From Trichuris trichiura (Eukaryota > Nematoda > Enoplea > Trichinellida > Trichuridae), in contig JBAJFE010000014.1 in the NCBI GenBank assembly GCA_037903355.1, positions 2,418,001-2,482,000 on the forward strand: a stretch of 64,000 bases of DNA, given 5' to 3'. Below are positions 1 through 12,063 of the stretch, in pieces. The stretch's first letter is position 1; each line of letters starts with the position of its first letter. The position numbers and the translations under genes are program-made. Under the pieces are notes generated by a model. It did not search any database. It saw nothing but the letters and a program-made list of their open reading frames with translations, and was not told where the DNA came from.

Positions 1-65
1 TTTTCTGTCTTTGAAAGCCATAAATGAACATTTTGGATGTTTTTACTTTATATATACCTGTTTAG

Positions 66-368
66 CTAAATCAAAACTTGGGCCGCCAAACAACTGCGGC
101 GACGATAAATTATCAACGACGTGTAAGTGGCTTACTGAAAACAAGCAAGTTCCGCAATGATGAAATAGATCAGCCTGTATCGTCACCAGACTTTAGCAAG
201 GTAACTTAAAGCATTCTTTTACGTTTCTACAACCGTCACTGCTTACAGACAGCTAGCAAGATAAAAGACTTGAAAGCCAACGTTATTAATGCGAAATGTA
301 CGCTAGAGTTGATTGAAACTCTTAAAGCTGCTGGCGTGGAAGCACCATTGCGTGACACTGATGAATAG
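66..368 (+). CDS. C-terminal two exons of an unrecognised gene (5' end outside window)
   Basis: Two exons in consistent phase: 66-200 (45 codons, phase 0, preceded by a TTTAG acceptor, followed by GTAACT) and 249-368 (after TTACAG, ending in TAG at 366-368). Together they give an 84-residue C-terminus, hydrophilic and helix-prone, starting LNQNLGRQTTAATINY and ending APLRDTDE. The second exon contains SKIKDLKANVINAK and looks like a short amphipathic helix or coiled coil. I do not recognise the family and no catalytic or binding motif is visible. The intron is 48 nt, matching the other short introns here. The start of the gene lies left of the window. Confidence 0.55.
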
Positions 369-1589
369 ATCAGTTTTCCTAACAGGTAGACCCAACATGG
401 GTCCTGGTCACTACAGGCTACCTAGACTTTGATTTTTATTTTCGATTATTTGCAATTTCCCGCTAAGTTCCTGTTGTATATTCGTTCTGGCGCATTCATG
501 CTACCTGCAAGTATTTAACATCTAATCTGATTCGTAGTTGCATGTAAGTTACTCTTTTGTTTATGTTAAAGAGTGTACGTCGCATTGCTTTCGAAACTGC
601 TGCAGTTTAACGTATGTGATTGGCAAACATGCTTACTTCAATCTAGTTTTGCCAAGCAATTCCAACTCGCTTAGAACTTCTTCATATGTGCCTTTCCAAG
701 CGTTAAGCTCAAAAGCTTGTATGCTGTAAGGGAAAGTTCCTACCTTAGTCAAATAAGTTTGTGTAATTGTTCTGTTCCATTATTAGTTATTGTTCTGTTG
801 ATCTCTTAGGTGCCCAATTTTTAAGTTGGATTTCGCCATAAACACACACGAGTTCATGGTCAATTTTGGCTTCAGTGATGTGTCAGCAGCCTAACCGCAG
901 GAGATTTCGAGAAATATCATTACGGCGGGCCAGTCCTACTGTTATATGCGAACAGCGACCAACATGTACGAAGTTCGGCAGTTATTGTACTGATATTGCC
1001 AAGGCAAAACATTGTGATCTAACTGAGGATCAGAACTATCCGCTGAGTACAATTAATAAAAAAACGTGAAAAGTACAATTACTCTTGATAGGTGCGCAAC
1101 AGATGCCACGCAATGATCAGTAAACAAAAATTCTTTTACTTTACACAGAGCCATCGAAAAGAGCAATGTCCCGTGTCTTCGGTGTCTATGATAACTGATT
1201 ATCGTGAAAACTTTGCAAAAGGTTTCTAACAGTATTAGTGCCTTTCTTTCTCAGCTAAGGAACTTTAAAGTTTTCCAAGACTTTAAACCGTTAATATCGG
1301 TTAAAAAAGCTGCTGCAAGCCAATAAATGCAGCTTACAAGCATTTTGTTGACTACCCAAGTGGCTGTTAAAGGTAAGCAATTGGTTAATTTTTGTCTTAT
1401 TACGCATCTCGCCTGAAATGCTTGTGCGACTGGAAGTCGGTAAAGATCTGCAAAATTTGCCTGCTTCACAGTATTCTAGGTACACTTGTAATGCAATGCT
1501 TTGAGCAGCTTCTATAAAAGCAGTTTCGACCTACTAATCCGCAATAGGCAGTAGCAAATCAAATATCACCGTAATACGTTCAGACGTGT

Positions 1590-1830
1590 GCTTGAAAACT
1601 GGATGTTTTGTAACGGGTTGAATTTTCATGGTTGTAAGGTCTTCTACGGCTTTTCCAGTTTTTCGTTGTGCTGTTATCTGTAATTAAACTAAACAACTGC
1701 TCTACCAACGGATGGATGAGCCGTTATTAAGAAAAGTACAGATATCAACGCACTCAACTGTTTTATTGTTCAAAGCTTTCGGAACGCTCTAGTTCCGTCG
1801 TCAGTGAGGTGGTGGACGTGTGCGTATTAA
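1590..1830 (-). repeat. Dispersed repeat copy carrying a hammerhead-like motif
   Basis: Shares the phrases 'cttgaaaactggatg', 'taccaacggatggatgag' and 'ttccgtcgtcag' with copies near 21.1 kb, 36.6 kb, 43.0 kb, 52.95 kb and 59.4 kb. Read on the minus strand it contains the CTGACGA ... GAAAGC motif (see the ncRNA entry at 1770-1807). The ends of the insertion are not sharply visible and no target-site duplication was found. Confidence 0.6.
1770..1807 (-). ncRNA. Hammerhead-ribozyme-like motif
   Basis: On the minus strand: TCA, then CTGACGA, C, helix GGAAC / GTTCC around a 6-nt loop, then GAAA, GC, TT, then TGA. The outer TCA/TGA and inner GGAAC/GTTCC can both pair and both differ from other copies (CCG/CGG and GGGTC/GACCC) by compensatory change. 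This matches the core CUGANGA - helix II - GAAA - short helix III - UH - helix I of type I hammerheads. The one deviation is an extra C-G between core and helix II. Activity is untested. Confidence 0.5.
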
Positions 1831-3376
1831 TGAATAACATTATTAATTTAAGGTAGCATTGTCATTAAATCAAAAGGAATACAGAGCATTCCATTGGATA
1901 AGGCAGATTTGAAAAAAGTGGACCCGGTTATATGCAGTTTTCTCTGTAAATTTACTGGAAGGTTTCTCACAGACCTCTGAGATAAGAAATGCGTAGGCAT
2001 ACTAATTATGATGAGGCTTTTCATTAATCCATAATATAAGCGTACACGCTAACTCACCAAATAATCTTTTGTCATTTCTTACCGAAAAAGAAAATCAAGT
2101 GCAAGGCTTGCATAGAAGTGGATAGTTCACTCGCACATATGCATAGTAAGTTACTGATACTTGAAGGTAATTTACCGAACTCCCGCGTAATCCAATGGAC
2201 AACTGTTGTTTACTGTATGCATGATATATAAGTTCGATTTTCAATGCGCATTATCTTATAAAAATTTTCATAAAAAGATGAAACAGAGTGCTCATGCAGT
2301 AGCGTCTCGCATTTGAAATTAAAGTTTTTTCTCTCTTCGTACTCTCTTTTAGTTATTCTCTTCTGCTATATATGCTAATTTGCAGCTCAAGAACAAGGGA
2401 AGTTTGCATGAAGAAGAAGCAAATAAATTGCTTTTTGCAGTCGATTTCCGCATGTGTAAATGGAGAGCGCGAAATTCATCACGATTATAAAGACTCCAAA
2501 CGCGGATGAATTTCTTCCTTACATATCTGGTAAAACATACTTAATACATCGTTGAGAAAAACAAATTTACATGCTGCTCACACCCTGTTGAAGAAAATAT
2601 CGAGAATATATGCAACATATAATTTTTTTAATGAAAAACTTTGCTCCTGCTGATAGAAAACATTGCCAGTACCTAAAGGGGGAAAGCGTATCCACTAATG
2701 GAATAAGATGATGTCAGCAAAAACGAGAACAATGTCATTGTGCATTTTAATAATCAAAGTTTTCCGAACACAGTAATTTTGTTAACTGCTCTTCACACGT
2801 TCGGATTTGATGAAATACCAGACGTTTTTAAATGTATGCGTCAGTTTTCATATTCAAGCCAAGTTTGTTGCGTTACTGCACTTTAACATGCGAAAAAGTC
2901 TCACAGCTTTCGGGACACGTTTGTTCAGGTCTTTTGCGTCTTGAAATTCTCAATCCGCTGAAGACCAAACCGAACGGTAACAAACTCGCTTTGGACATCT
3001 TCAGATGCTATAAATAAAATCCGGCAAGCACGTATAACTGCCATTCTGATTTTTGCTCCCCGCCATTTCATTCACTCTCAATCACCCATTCGAAGCCCTA
3101 AATGCATTGGTAGTAATTTCAATATATTCAACCTGTGCAAAGCCTATCAGCTCTAAGTTTTAAAATATAAAAGCTTGTGCATTAGCAAATTAAGTGCGAC
3201 ATTGAAACGTTTTCATTTTCGTTGTCTTCTGCGAATGAACGCCTTTTTTTGCTTGCGTATACCTTGAACTTGGGTTAACGTTCAAATGAATTAATGATAT
3301 CTTTACATGAAAAGGTATTCATCCGTAAAATTTTCTGAAGACTAATTATACCATTGAAAAGTTAAGACAAGAGCAG

Positions 3377-6300
3377 AAGCGAATTTCGTGCTGATAGTTA
3401 ATTTTCTTTTCGAACTACCCAATCCCATTGCAAGAAGTGGGCATCGAGTCGTAACTACCAAATACAATATGATTTGTATCGGAGGTATGAACACAGATCT
3501 ATGGAATGAGCGCAGTAGGCAAATGGCGTGGCTACCGGTTCTTAATGAGGTAACACGCGGACATGCTGACAGTTGGTGACAACCTGAAGCTAATTTCAGA
3601 TTTGGAAATTGAATTTACTAACCAACGAATGGAAAAGGATGAAACCGTTTGGAGAATCTCCGGTTCATCTTGCCTCTCATTCGAGTATGCTACATTCCAG
3701 ATTACTAACTTTTAATTAAGGACATAGTATTGGCGACTAAAGATAATGATTTTAGCTGTTTATGTTAGCATTTTTTGACAGACGTTCAAGCGCTAACCAA
3801 ACGTACCCCGCTAAAGCCATAAGATGTTCTCATGTTTTAACGTCTTCCCTTTACTTAATATTCTTTTCTCTACTCGCATAATTGCTTAGTTATCTACTTG
3901 CTGCTTCTTTCCTATCTATATCCATTAAATAACATTTCTTAAAAATCTTCCTTTTATTGGTTATTAATTTACACATTGTACATTTCAGCAGTTACTTTCT
4001 TCTTTGAATTTACCAACTTAAACTCACCCCAATGGCATGTACCCATATAGCACTGTTGGCGGGGACGAAAGATCCCGACTAACGTTAGAATGTCTGCTAA
4101 AAAATGCTAACCAAAGTGCCCGAAATCCTTACGTTTATAGGAAACAAATTATTAACTTGCACTTTTCAAATCAGCATTCCTCCTTCACTGGCAAACTTTG
4201 CTTTACGCCGTAATTAAACGCAAACAGATAATGACCGCAATGAATAGTGGTTTAGGAGAGTACACTGAATTGCGAGGCTCAGTGCTACCTGAAAACAATG
4301 ATTCTATAACATTTTACTAACATTTTCAAACGCATTGATTAATAAAAATTAAGCTCACATTTCAATAGTTTTTGCTAATCAAAAATGCGTTAGCCAACTG
4401 GGATTTTGATGAAGATAGTACGGTTATGAATACGCGGCAACTTGTAGCGGGTTCCTAAATCTCCGCAGTAGACTTTGATTACGGTAGTATCCGTTCGTTG
4501 AAATAAACTTTATTTCTTATCAGAACTCTCAGGACTACGACTGGCCCGTCTTCAGCGATAACCTGTCACCAGCGTAATCAAAGTCCACCATGAAGATAGT
4601 ACGGTTAACCCTACTGTTGTAAATTTCAACGTGCAGCCCCCAATATACACTTGGTAACTCTTTACTGATGACAACACATATCTAATGACAAAGCACACGA
4701 TTTCAAAGAGAAAAAATAAGCTACCTTAACAGATTATTAAGCTAAGCTATGACCTGGAAGAGACCCAAGCTGAGAGCATCCCTACTGCGTTTCAGGTGGC
4801 AAAATTCATCTTCCGAGTCGGCATATTATTCTGCTAGCACCTAGCCATAACCTTATCTATGCCAGTAATGCTGTGACAAGAAAAGGCCTTATAGACAAGA
4901 GTAATTTGAAAAAGAGGTCTTTCGATACTCTTCTGTTCGCATGGTCACTATAAGGGTCATTGAAATGCGTGGAGGAAGATGACGGCATGGTATGGTAGTT
5001 GTATCATTCGAGTTTAAATAGAGGTTTAAGCTTAAACAAGATTCAAGTTAATTTAGTGTATTAATTTTCTGACATCCGGTTTTTTGAACAGCACTTGCAC
5101 GTTTGTCGCTCATGGAAACTCAGTGACCGCTGTTGAAACAAGCATTATGACGCAAAAGCATTGCTTCATAACTGAGTAGGCCTATGTGCAAGTTGCACAG
5201 CGTTATGCGGAGTTTGAGTAGTAAGTCGAAAGATCGAATGACCGAAATGCTGAATGATCGGAAGACCGAACCTCAAAATAACGAATTTCATATTACCGAA
5301 AGTGGAAATATTCAATGATCAAAATGTCGAAAGTCAAAATACTTAATGGAAATTTTGAAAAGCTGAATATCGAAGGCTGAATTTTCGAAAGGCCGAAGTT
5401 CCGAGTAGAATCTACCTTTGTTATCTGCGGTCTTCTTGTTTGCAAGTTCTCTGTAACGCGGCTTGTCCGGGATAAAGAGTGATGTCATTTTTAACGGGAT
5501 GCTGCCGCAGATTAGAACAAAGCGTTCCTGCTGCACAGTCATACAAAAACGCTAGATCAATGTTTCTGAAAGTCAGGGCCCCCTTGTGAACGTTTCGGAG
5601 CATTTGGGCCCCCAATTCTCATTAGTTAATTTTGAGTGCGCTGATTGGCTGGAAGGGAGGACGGAGGGTAGCTCCGGACGTCATAATGTAGGTTGCACAA
5701 AGTTCTGTGGGAAAAGTGTTTCCCAGATAGTGAGTAGGGCACTTACTTTCTCACCTCTAAGCCGGTTCCCCTGTCCTCCCTTCCAGCCAATCAGAATTGC
5801 GGGCTGCAGCGGTATACAGCTTTCTCTTAGGCAGGAAGCACAATACCTGACCTAGGCTATACCTTCCTAAGCACTTCAACGCGATGGCCCAGTTGAGGCA
5901 TTTGCCCCCCCCCTCTCCCCCTCCCACAGCTCAAAATTGTCCCCAAGGGCCCTTTTGGCTATTTGAGCCCCCTCCCGGACTTCGAAAGGGCTTCCCGGTG
6001 GGGCACACGTCCCAGCGTGAGAATTATTTTGTTAGGTTGTCATGTCCAGCAGGAATGCGCCAGTATCCGTGAAGAGATGTCTGACATACCGCACTGTAGG
6101 GAATTCGCGAATAGGTAAACTGCGGTTGAGGGTCGACTGCATTCGGAATTTCGACAACTCGAAGTTTCGACCTTTCTTATTTCGACTTTCAATATTTTTA
6201 CCATTCTGTAGCATGACGTTCGATATTTCGAGTTTCATTGCTTCGACGATTTCATATTTTGACCATTTCGGTTTTTCGACTTTTTGCCAATCGTCTTTCT

Positions 6301-7810
6301 GTTTATGAACGTCACAGAGTTATGTGTACCCATAGCACAAAACCCCATTTTCATTAAATGAACTGCCTTTTTATATTTTCTCGTCAACCGTGATTTTGTT
6401 CACATAACCATTGCACTAGCCGCATGCCTTGCCACAGCCAATGGCTTTACAAGATTTTTCATGATTAATTTCTTGGGTTGAGTTTCTGCTCATCCATGTC
6501 TTGTTGTTGTGACTGATGACTGAACGTAAATTTTTTTAAGCGTTCAAAACGTCATAAAGAAGGAAGATGTTCGCTAAATCTTCATTCCACAGTGTGATCT
6601 ATTTCATCGCGTTTTGTTTTTCCTATTATGCACATAATGCTTAAGTGACGTACTATTGTTTAAGTGTTTCTGAAAGGGAATCTCATCTTCCTGTTCGGCG
6701 GAGGATCAATTCCTTTCAGCTACAACATAAGCAACGATCTGCATGTGCTTTCGTTGAACACGTTGTTATGGCGTCGACTGAATTGCGTTGGTACAATTCC
6801 TACCGCCAGGTATGGCCACGCTATGACACTAGTGAATGGCGTCCTGTATCTATGCGGCGGAACGAACGGCCACGAATTCAATATGGACTTATATAGCCTA
6901 CCACTGAAAAGCAATAAACTGGAGTGGACAAAGCATGAAACGGAACAAAACATAGTCGGACGGTAATCATTTCAATTTGCCCTTCATTCCGCGCTCATCT
7001 TGCGTCCTGAAAACAGTAGAGACTTTTTTTGGCATGAAACGCTCCAGTTTTTTGTCCTCTCTAATCACTTCTTATTGGTGCATCTTTCTGGCAGATATCA
7101 GCTGGCAATAGTTCCATTTCAAGACACCTTAATTACTTTGGGTGGAAGCAACAACAATCAAGTTTTTGGCATGCAGGAGCTTGACGCTTACAGTATACTT
7201 AACAGAGCATGGGAGCGCCTCTCCACTATTCGAGATGAAAGAAACGGTGTTACTACTGTTGACAGAAAAATTGAAATTTTTAAGTTTACAGCTTGTAGGT
7301 TACCCGCAAGCGCGAAAGTACCATGCCGTTGCAATCTTTGGCAATGTTGCGTATATGTGCGGTGGTTGCAGTGGTTCGACCATATACGATGACATTTGGG
7401 CCCTAAATCTGGTTACGCGTACATGGCAAAAGTTTTCAACCATTCTTCCGCATCCCCTTTTTTTCCACGCTTGTTCAGTAACGCCGGTGAGTTGACAGGA
7501 TTGATGAGCAAAATTTGCGAGTTGCTACGAACGCTGCTGCTTGTTTTGTTATTTATGATAAAAAAAATAAGAGCATACATTTTTTCAGACCGGCTGCTTG
7601 TTAATTTATGGTGGAATTTTAAGCATGGCAAGTGACCAAAGAAACGCGGATGTTTTTAAAGTTTGGGTCAAGCCGCAGCCGTTAAGACTGGCTGCAATCG
7701 AAGCACTGCAGAAGCGGTTTCCCAAGATGCGCTACCTACCAGCAACGGCACTCCGTTTGCTCAATATACCAGACGAAATGATCAACTGGCTGCAAGATAA
7801 AGTCATTTAA
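3377..7810 (+). CDS. KLHDC10: Kelch-repeat protein, KLHDC10 (slim) type
   Basis: Kelch beta-propeller protein; in known animals KLHDC10 is a CUL2 ubiquitin-ligase substrate receptor and ASK1/PP5 regulator. Exons in phase: 3377(or 3398)-3549, 3600-3684, 6665-6962, 7095-7248, 7292-7486, 7589-7810 (TAA). The translation carries RSGHRVV, CIGGMNTDLWNE, LFGGGSIPF, ARYGHAM, LCGGTNGH, MCGGCSGS and LLIYGGI, so successive blades with double-glycine strands are present. The C-terminus (FPKMRYLPATALRLLNIP) aligns with the KLHDC10 tail, which argues for this Kelch subtype. Introns are 43-132 nt except 3685-6664 (about 3 kb), which hosts fold-back repeats. The 5' coding exons were not found. Confidence is high for the family and moderate for the exact splice at 7248/7292. 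Confidence 0.85.
4427..4589 (-). mobile_element. Short fold-back insertion with 18-bp direct repeats
   Basis: A 163-bp insertion in the big KLHDC10 intron, flanked by perfect direct repeats ATGAAGATAGTACGGTTA at 4409-4426 and 4590-4607. Inside are inverted blocks GACTTTGATTACG (left) and CGTAATCAAAGTC (right). A decayed minus-strand CTGAAGA ... motif of the hammerhead-like family lies near 4530-4555. The long, exact target duplication suggests insertion by target-primed reverse transcription rather than by a DNA transposase. Confidence 0.65.
5200..6305. repeat. Large imperfect inverted-repeat element with TCGAAA-rich arms
   Basis: Both flanks (about 5220-5405 and 6130-6300) are built from short CGAAA/TCGAA phrases. 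The right flank, read in reverse complement, resembles the left. Inside is a perfect 22-bp inverted repeat, CTGATTGGCTGGAAGGGAGGAC at 5641-5662 and its complement at 5773-5794, and a C-rich tract near 5905-5935. The open frames here follow the repeat structure and are not gene-like. Probably a non-autonomous fold-back transposon in the KLHDC10 intron; exact ends are not determined. Confidence 0.55.
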
Positions 7811-7974
7811 AAATAAGCTCCCGCGTACAACTGAACTGTAATTAACACATCCCTTTCAAACAGTTGCAATATTTTGCTTCAAAAGTTAACCGAGTAAATT
7901 GGACACTGTTCAAGATCAATAGGCAAAATTCATGCTAGCATAAGTGCTGCTTATCTGTTACGTAGTTGATCAGT

Positions 7975-8130
7975 TATTACGGAATGTCACATTGAAGTAA
8001 GCCAGAAAAGCCTTTATTTCCGTAGCTTTCAGGCCGCGCGTCTCGTCCTCAGCGGTACAAAAATTAATAAATAAAAAGTTCTCTTGCTTATTTGAACGGG
8101 ATGTATTCCGTAATTACCGATAAACTACAT
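7975..8130 (-). repeat. Decayed copy of the hammerhead-like fold-back family
   Basis: Begins with TTATTACGGAAT and ends with ATTCCGTAATTACC, an inverted pair shared with the 20 kb elements. On the minus strand CTGAGGA and GAAAGCTA are recognisable, but the intervening helix is eroded. It lies just 3' of the KLHDC10-like stop codon. Confidence 0.5.
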
Positions 8131-8731
8131 GAAACTTTACTGTCCTGTACCCGAAGTTATATTTCCAATGCTTATCTGTTATTGATGAATAGAATACAAA
8201 ACTTCCAATTAATCTTCACACAATAGGAATGCTATAGACGATAAGGCGCCAAACACATCTGCTGAGAGGGAAGCAAATTAAAAAAGAGAATTCTATCGGC
8301 ATTAGGGTACTACGTATAAAGCGACAGATTTTCCGTCATCACTTTTTGACTTCATTTAGGTTGATGTCTGCTAGATCTCCGAGCTAGATCTCCATCATTT
8401 GATAGAACCGAGAGGCAAACAGTACACTAAATACGTAACGCGTCGTAGTGTGAGCATTTTAAGTTCTCATGTTGAATATTCCCGTATTCCCCATTTAATT
8501 ATTAGGCGGACAATGCCGCGACATTCTTCACGGGAACGCCTACGACTAAACAGCGAAGTTCAGAAGGTGTTTGCAACATCCGATGAGCGCGGCTACTAAA
8601 AGCATTTAGAAAGTACCAGCTATACCAACATTGTTTCTGCGAAGCTTCGAGTAAAAATCAGACATTTGTCTTGCGACTTCCTAGTAAAATAACTGGATCT
8701 TTATCCTTTGCCCGCTCTACAAACTTAAATA

Positions 8732-11475
8732 CAGGTAGTTCTCGTATAACGCGTTTTCGGTCATACTCGATTTTGAAATCGTAGCACTTTCTCACATAAC
8801 GCGATTCTGTTTCCGTTCTTACGCGAATTTGCCAGCTGGAAAGCGTGGGCGTGTGGCAAAGTCTCCCCGTGTTTTCATCCACCGAGAGCAAACAAAGGCC
8901 GCGCTTTTAGCTTATGCGCGTTCGCGGTCACGAACAAGCGAAATGTGACAAAAACCTTTAGGATTCTTATCACAAGTGGTGTCCGACCCAGCGGTGCACC
9001 CTGGAATATGCATACTCAAACAGGCTACTGATCGGTATTCATGTTCGGTGCAATAATTTGCGCTTGCAGGAACATCTGCACAGACGATGCTTGCATTTTC
9101 AATTCTCCCGAAGCGCAGACATCGCAGAGCTTTTCCAGTGAGTCGTAGTACGCTTACACAGAATCTGGAAAGCATTCACACCGTCTGATTGCGAGCACAA
9201 TTCGTAAGAATTTTGTCTGATTCCGCTATCTGAGGATAGTCTTTAAGTATCTGAAAATGTCTAAGCTTCCTTATTCGAAGTCACCTGATAGTGGTGGAAA
9301 AGGAAAGGCGCTGACTGTTGGAGAGAAGTTTGAGATACTAAAACGGTATCAACTCAATGAGACGACACGTGATATCGTCAAAGCTACCGGCATGAGAAAA
9401 ATCAACCTGGCGGACCATTAGGAGCAATGCAGAAAAAAATAACAGACTTGCGTAAGCGGTACCAGTTCAAGTATTGCGATGTCAATAAGAACAAGGCCTA
9501 AGATACTGGAAGAAATGGAAAAACTACTCACCATTTGGATCGAAACTCAAACGATGAAAAGAATAGGAACAACGTTTTTCACCATCAGACAAAAAGTAGT
9601 TACCATTTACGAAGACCTTAAGAAACAGTCTACGAATCCTACCGAAATTCCTCCATTTACTGCTAGTAGTGGTTGGTTCCGCCGTTTCAGGAATCGATAC
9701 AGTTTTCACAATGTTCGTCTCTGTGGCGAAGCAGGAAGCGCGGACTTCGATGCTGCACAAACATTTCCAATAGAAGTACAAAACTTGGTCAAAGAAAAGG
9801 GCTACTGCCTCGATCAAACTTTTAACTTCGACGAGACAAATCTTTTTCTAAAGCGTATGCCAAAAAAGACCTACATTTCCAGAGAGCGTAGGCAAGCTGC
9901 AGGAATCTGCGCTGCGAAAGATCGTGTGACTGTAAATGCTCGGTGCTAACGCTAGTGGGAATCTTAAGCTGAAGCCATTGATGATTCATCCTCAAGCCAA
10001 TCCACGAGCTCTAAAGGGAATTGTTAAAAGTAGTTTCGGCGTTTACTACAAGTACAGCAAAAGAGGATGGATGACCGCCCAAGTTTGCCTTGATATTTTT
10101 TCTAATGCTTATGTGAATGGCATTAAGAAATACTTGAACGAGAAGAACTTGGCTTTTAAAGTTCTCGCAATCATGAATTGCGCGCCAAGCCACCCACCAA
10201 TGATAGCTGAGCTAGACCCAAATGTCCACTTTGTTTTCTTGCCTGCACGGACCACTTCTTTGTTACAACCGCTTCATCAAGGCGTTATCGGAGCATTCAA
10301 AGCTTACTACTTAAGGCGAACGTTCAAGATGCTGATCAACGCGACCGACGGAGAAAATTGTGAAACTGTGATGGAATTTTCGAAGAACTATAACCTGAGA
10401 ATGGCCATTAACAACATCGTAGAAGCCTGGAAATGACGTATCGAAACAGTGCTTGCGCCGTGTTTGGCGGAAACTCATCCCAGATCTGATCTGCGATTTT
10501 AAAGACCTTGAGCCTTCTGCTCAAGTATGCGAAATTACTGAAGGCTGCGTTCAGTTGGCAAACAGGCTAGGTTTTGAAGGAGTGGAATATCAGGATATTG
10601 AGGACTTTTTGAATTTTGAACCGGATGAGCTGACCACCGAGGAGCTGCAAGATCTTTCTGTAGCAGGGGAAGCAGAAGGAAGAGAAGAAGATGATGAAAA
10701 TCAGGAAGTTCCTCCGCCTCCTCCGCGACAAATGACCACTGCTGAGCTGTCAGATACCCTGGAAACTATTGAACAGCGTTTACAATGGCTTGAAGACAAT
10801 GATTGTAATGCAGAACGCAGCGGGAAAACCACAAGATGTATCCGAGCTTGCTTGGAGCCATACAAGCAGCTGCTGTACGAAAGAAGTACACGTGCGAAAC
10901 AAAAGAAGCTCGCATTCTACTTTACTGCAAGGAAGAAACATTATGACGATGAGGAAGCGCTACCTTCTACATCTAATAGGACCTCAGTTCGCCCGTAAGA
11001 AAGGATAGTGAGATTTAAAAAGTGAGTCCAACGGAACTCCTTTCTTTCCTGGGTATGAGGTCGTTTATTTTAGTACTGAGAGGGACTCTTTCCACAAGCT
11101 AAAGACGCAAGCACACCGCTCCTGAAAGCCAGTTTGAACTCTGTCCGCTGTAAAGAGTTCTATCATAAAAGCTCTGCCGTTAATGTATGATCGCCGCAAA
11201 AGATAATGTTATTCAGACCCCGTGTAAGAGGATCCATACGTCAGCGTGCCTAACGGTAGAATAAGTAGCTCAGGTACATCATAATTCCTGTTTCTACCCA
11301 GCTTATTTAAGATATCTCTCCGTTGTTGTTTACAAGTAAACAATCCTTTTGACGCTTTGAACTAAATCGTGATTTTCCTATACTTTACATGTCTCCTATA
11401 ACGCGACTTCATATAAAGCGAGATTTTTCAGGATTTTTAAGTGACCAAACGCTCGCGTTCTATGAGAACTGCCCG
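8732..11475 (+). mobile_element. Tigger/pogo-family DNA transposon, decayed, 2.74 kb
   Basis: Left end CAGGTAGTTCTCGTATAACGCG at 8732, right end (reverse complement) CGGGCAGTTCTCATAGAACG at 11475, with TA on both outer sides (8730-8731 and 11476-11477). These are imperfect terminal inverted repeats plus the TA duplication expected for Tc1/mariner-superfamily pogo/Tigger elements. Between them lies a single transposase in broken frames (see 9257-10998). At 2.74 kb it is a full-length autonomous-type element that has died by point mutation and indels. Confidence 0.85.
9257..10998 (+). pseudogene. Tigger/jerky-type transposase pseudogene
   Basis: CENP-B-like transposase. The N-terminal helix-turn-helix is readable from 9257 (ALTVGEKFEILKRY) and ends at an in-frame TAG near 9419. 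The second DNA-binding domain and the start of the DDE domain read from 9479 (FDETNLFLKRMP carries the first acidic residue) and stop at about 9949 after a frameshift. The rest of the DDE domain is in another frame at 9936-10436 and the acidic C-terminus in a third at 10453-10998. In this copy the second and third catalytic positions look lost: MNCAPSHP stands where LDNAP-type motifs carry Asp, and PLHQGV where PMDQG is usual. It cannot encode an active enzyme. Confidence 0.85.
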
Positions 11476-12063
11476 TAGATAACATCAACAAAGCTCCTGA
11501 AAACAGGCAACCAAGCTGTTGCAAAGTGTAGTAGTAGCTTCTAAGCTTTTAATTTTCTAGGCTTAGAAGTGGTATAAACCGCTTAAGTAAATTTTTCAAA
11601 ACCACCTCCATAACTAAACGTATCGCGTGACCAGATTTCCCTGTTACATAATGTTCATTTAAGTCGTTAAACTGCCTAACCTTCGGTAACGAATAACTGC
11701 AGCTAAGAGCTGCAACATCCGGCTGCATATTTTGGTGGAACTGCTAACTGATTGCAGCGTCATATGAAACCGCATAGCAAGCCGATAAACCGTTTGAAAT
11801 GGTATATTTTCGAGTGCACTGGAGCAGCCAGCCAAACGCAAACATATGCTTGGTGAGACAGCAGAAACTCAGAAACGAGATGCAAGGAAGATAAGGTCGC
11901 CTGTGCTGTAACCAGTTATCCATTTAACCGGAACATCACACTAATGGGATTATAACAACATTAACATTGTTCTTGTACGCTTTCTGAAACGCAAACTTGA
12001 ATGACGTAATACAGGCGCTGAGAGTCCTACTTTCAACGGAGTGATGTGCTAAATGAGTACTGC
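11476..12063. other. Spacer between the transposon and PABPN1
   Basis: No gene seen. It should contain the 3' untranslated region of PABPN1 (minus strand). The minus frame at 11659-11841 has no supporting features. Confidence 0.5.

Larger units (their letters stand above)
369..3376. other. Intergenic/undefined stretch before the KLHDC10-like gene
   Basis: Three kilobases of AT-rich sequence. The only structure I can support is the repeat at about 1590-1830 (listed separately). The few open frames (for example 538-729, 866-1069, 1251-1469 minus) have no family signature, no supporting splice sites and skewed composition. The missing 5' exons of the KLHDC10-like gene should lie somewhere here. 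Confidence 0.5.

Noticed and set aside
866..1069. 67-codon plus-strand frame near the left end
   Set aside because: No splice context, no family signal and composition typical of chance frames; opposite-strand frames of similar length exist nearby.
5586..6072. Several overlapping frames with Pro-rich text
   Set aside because: They lie inside the inverted element and its C-rich tract; the peptide pattern is created by low-complexity DNA.
5221..6300. A CRISPR-like or satellite array because of recurring TCGAAA phrases
   Set aside because: Spacing is irregular, phrases are not exact and the context is an animal-type intron.
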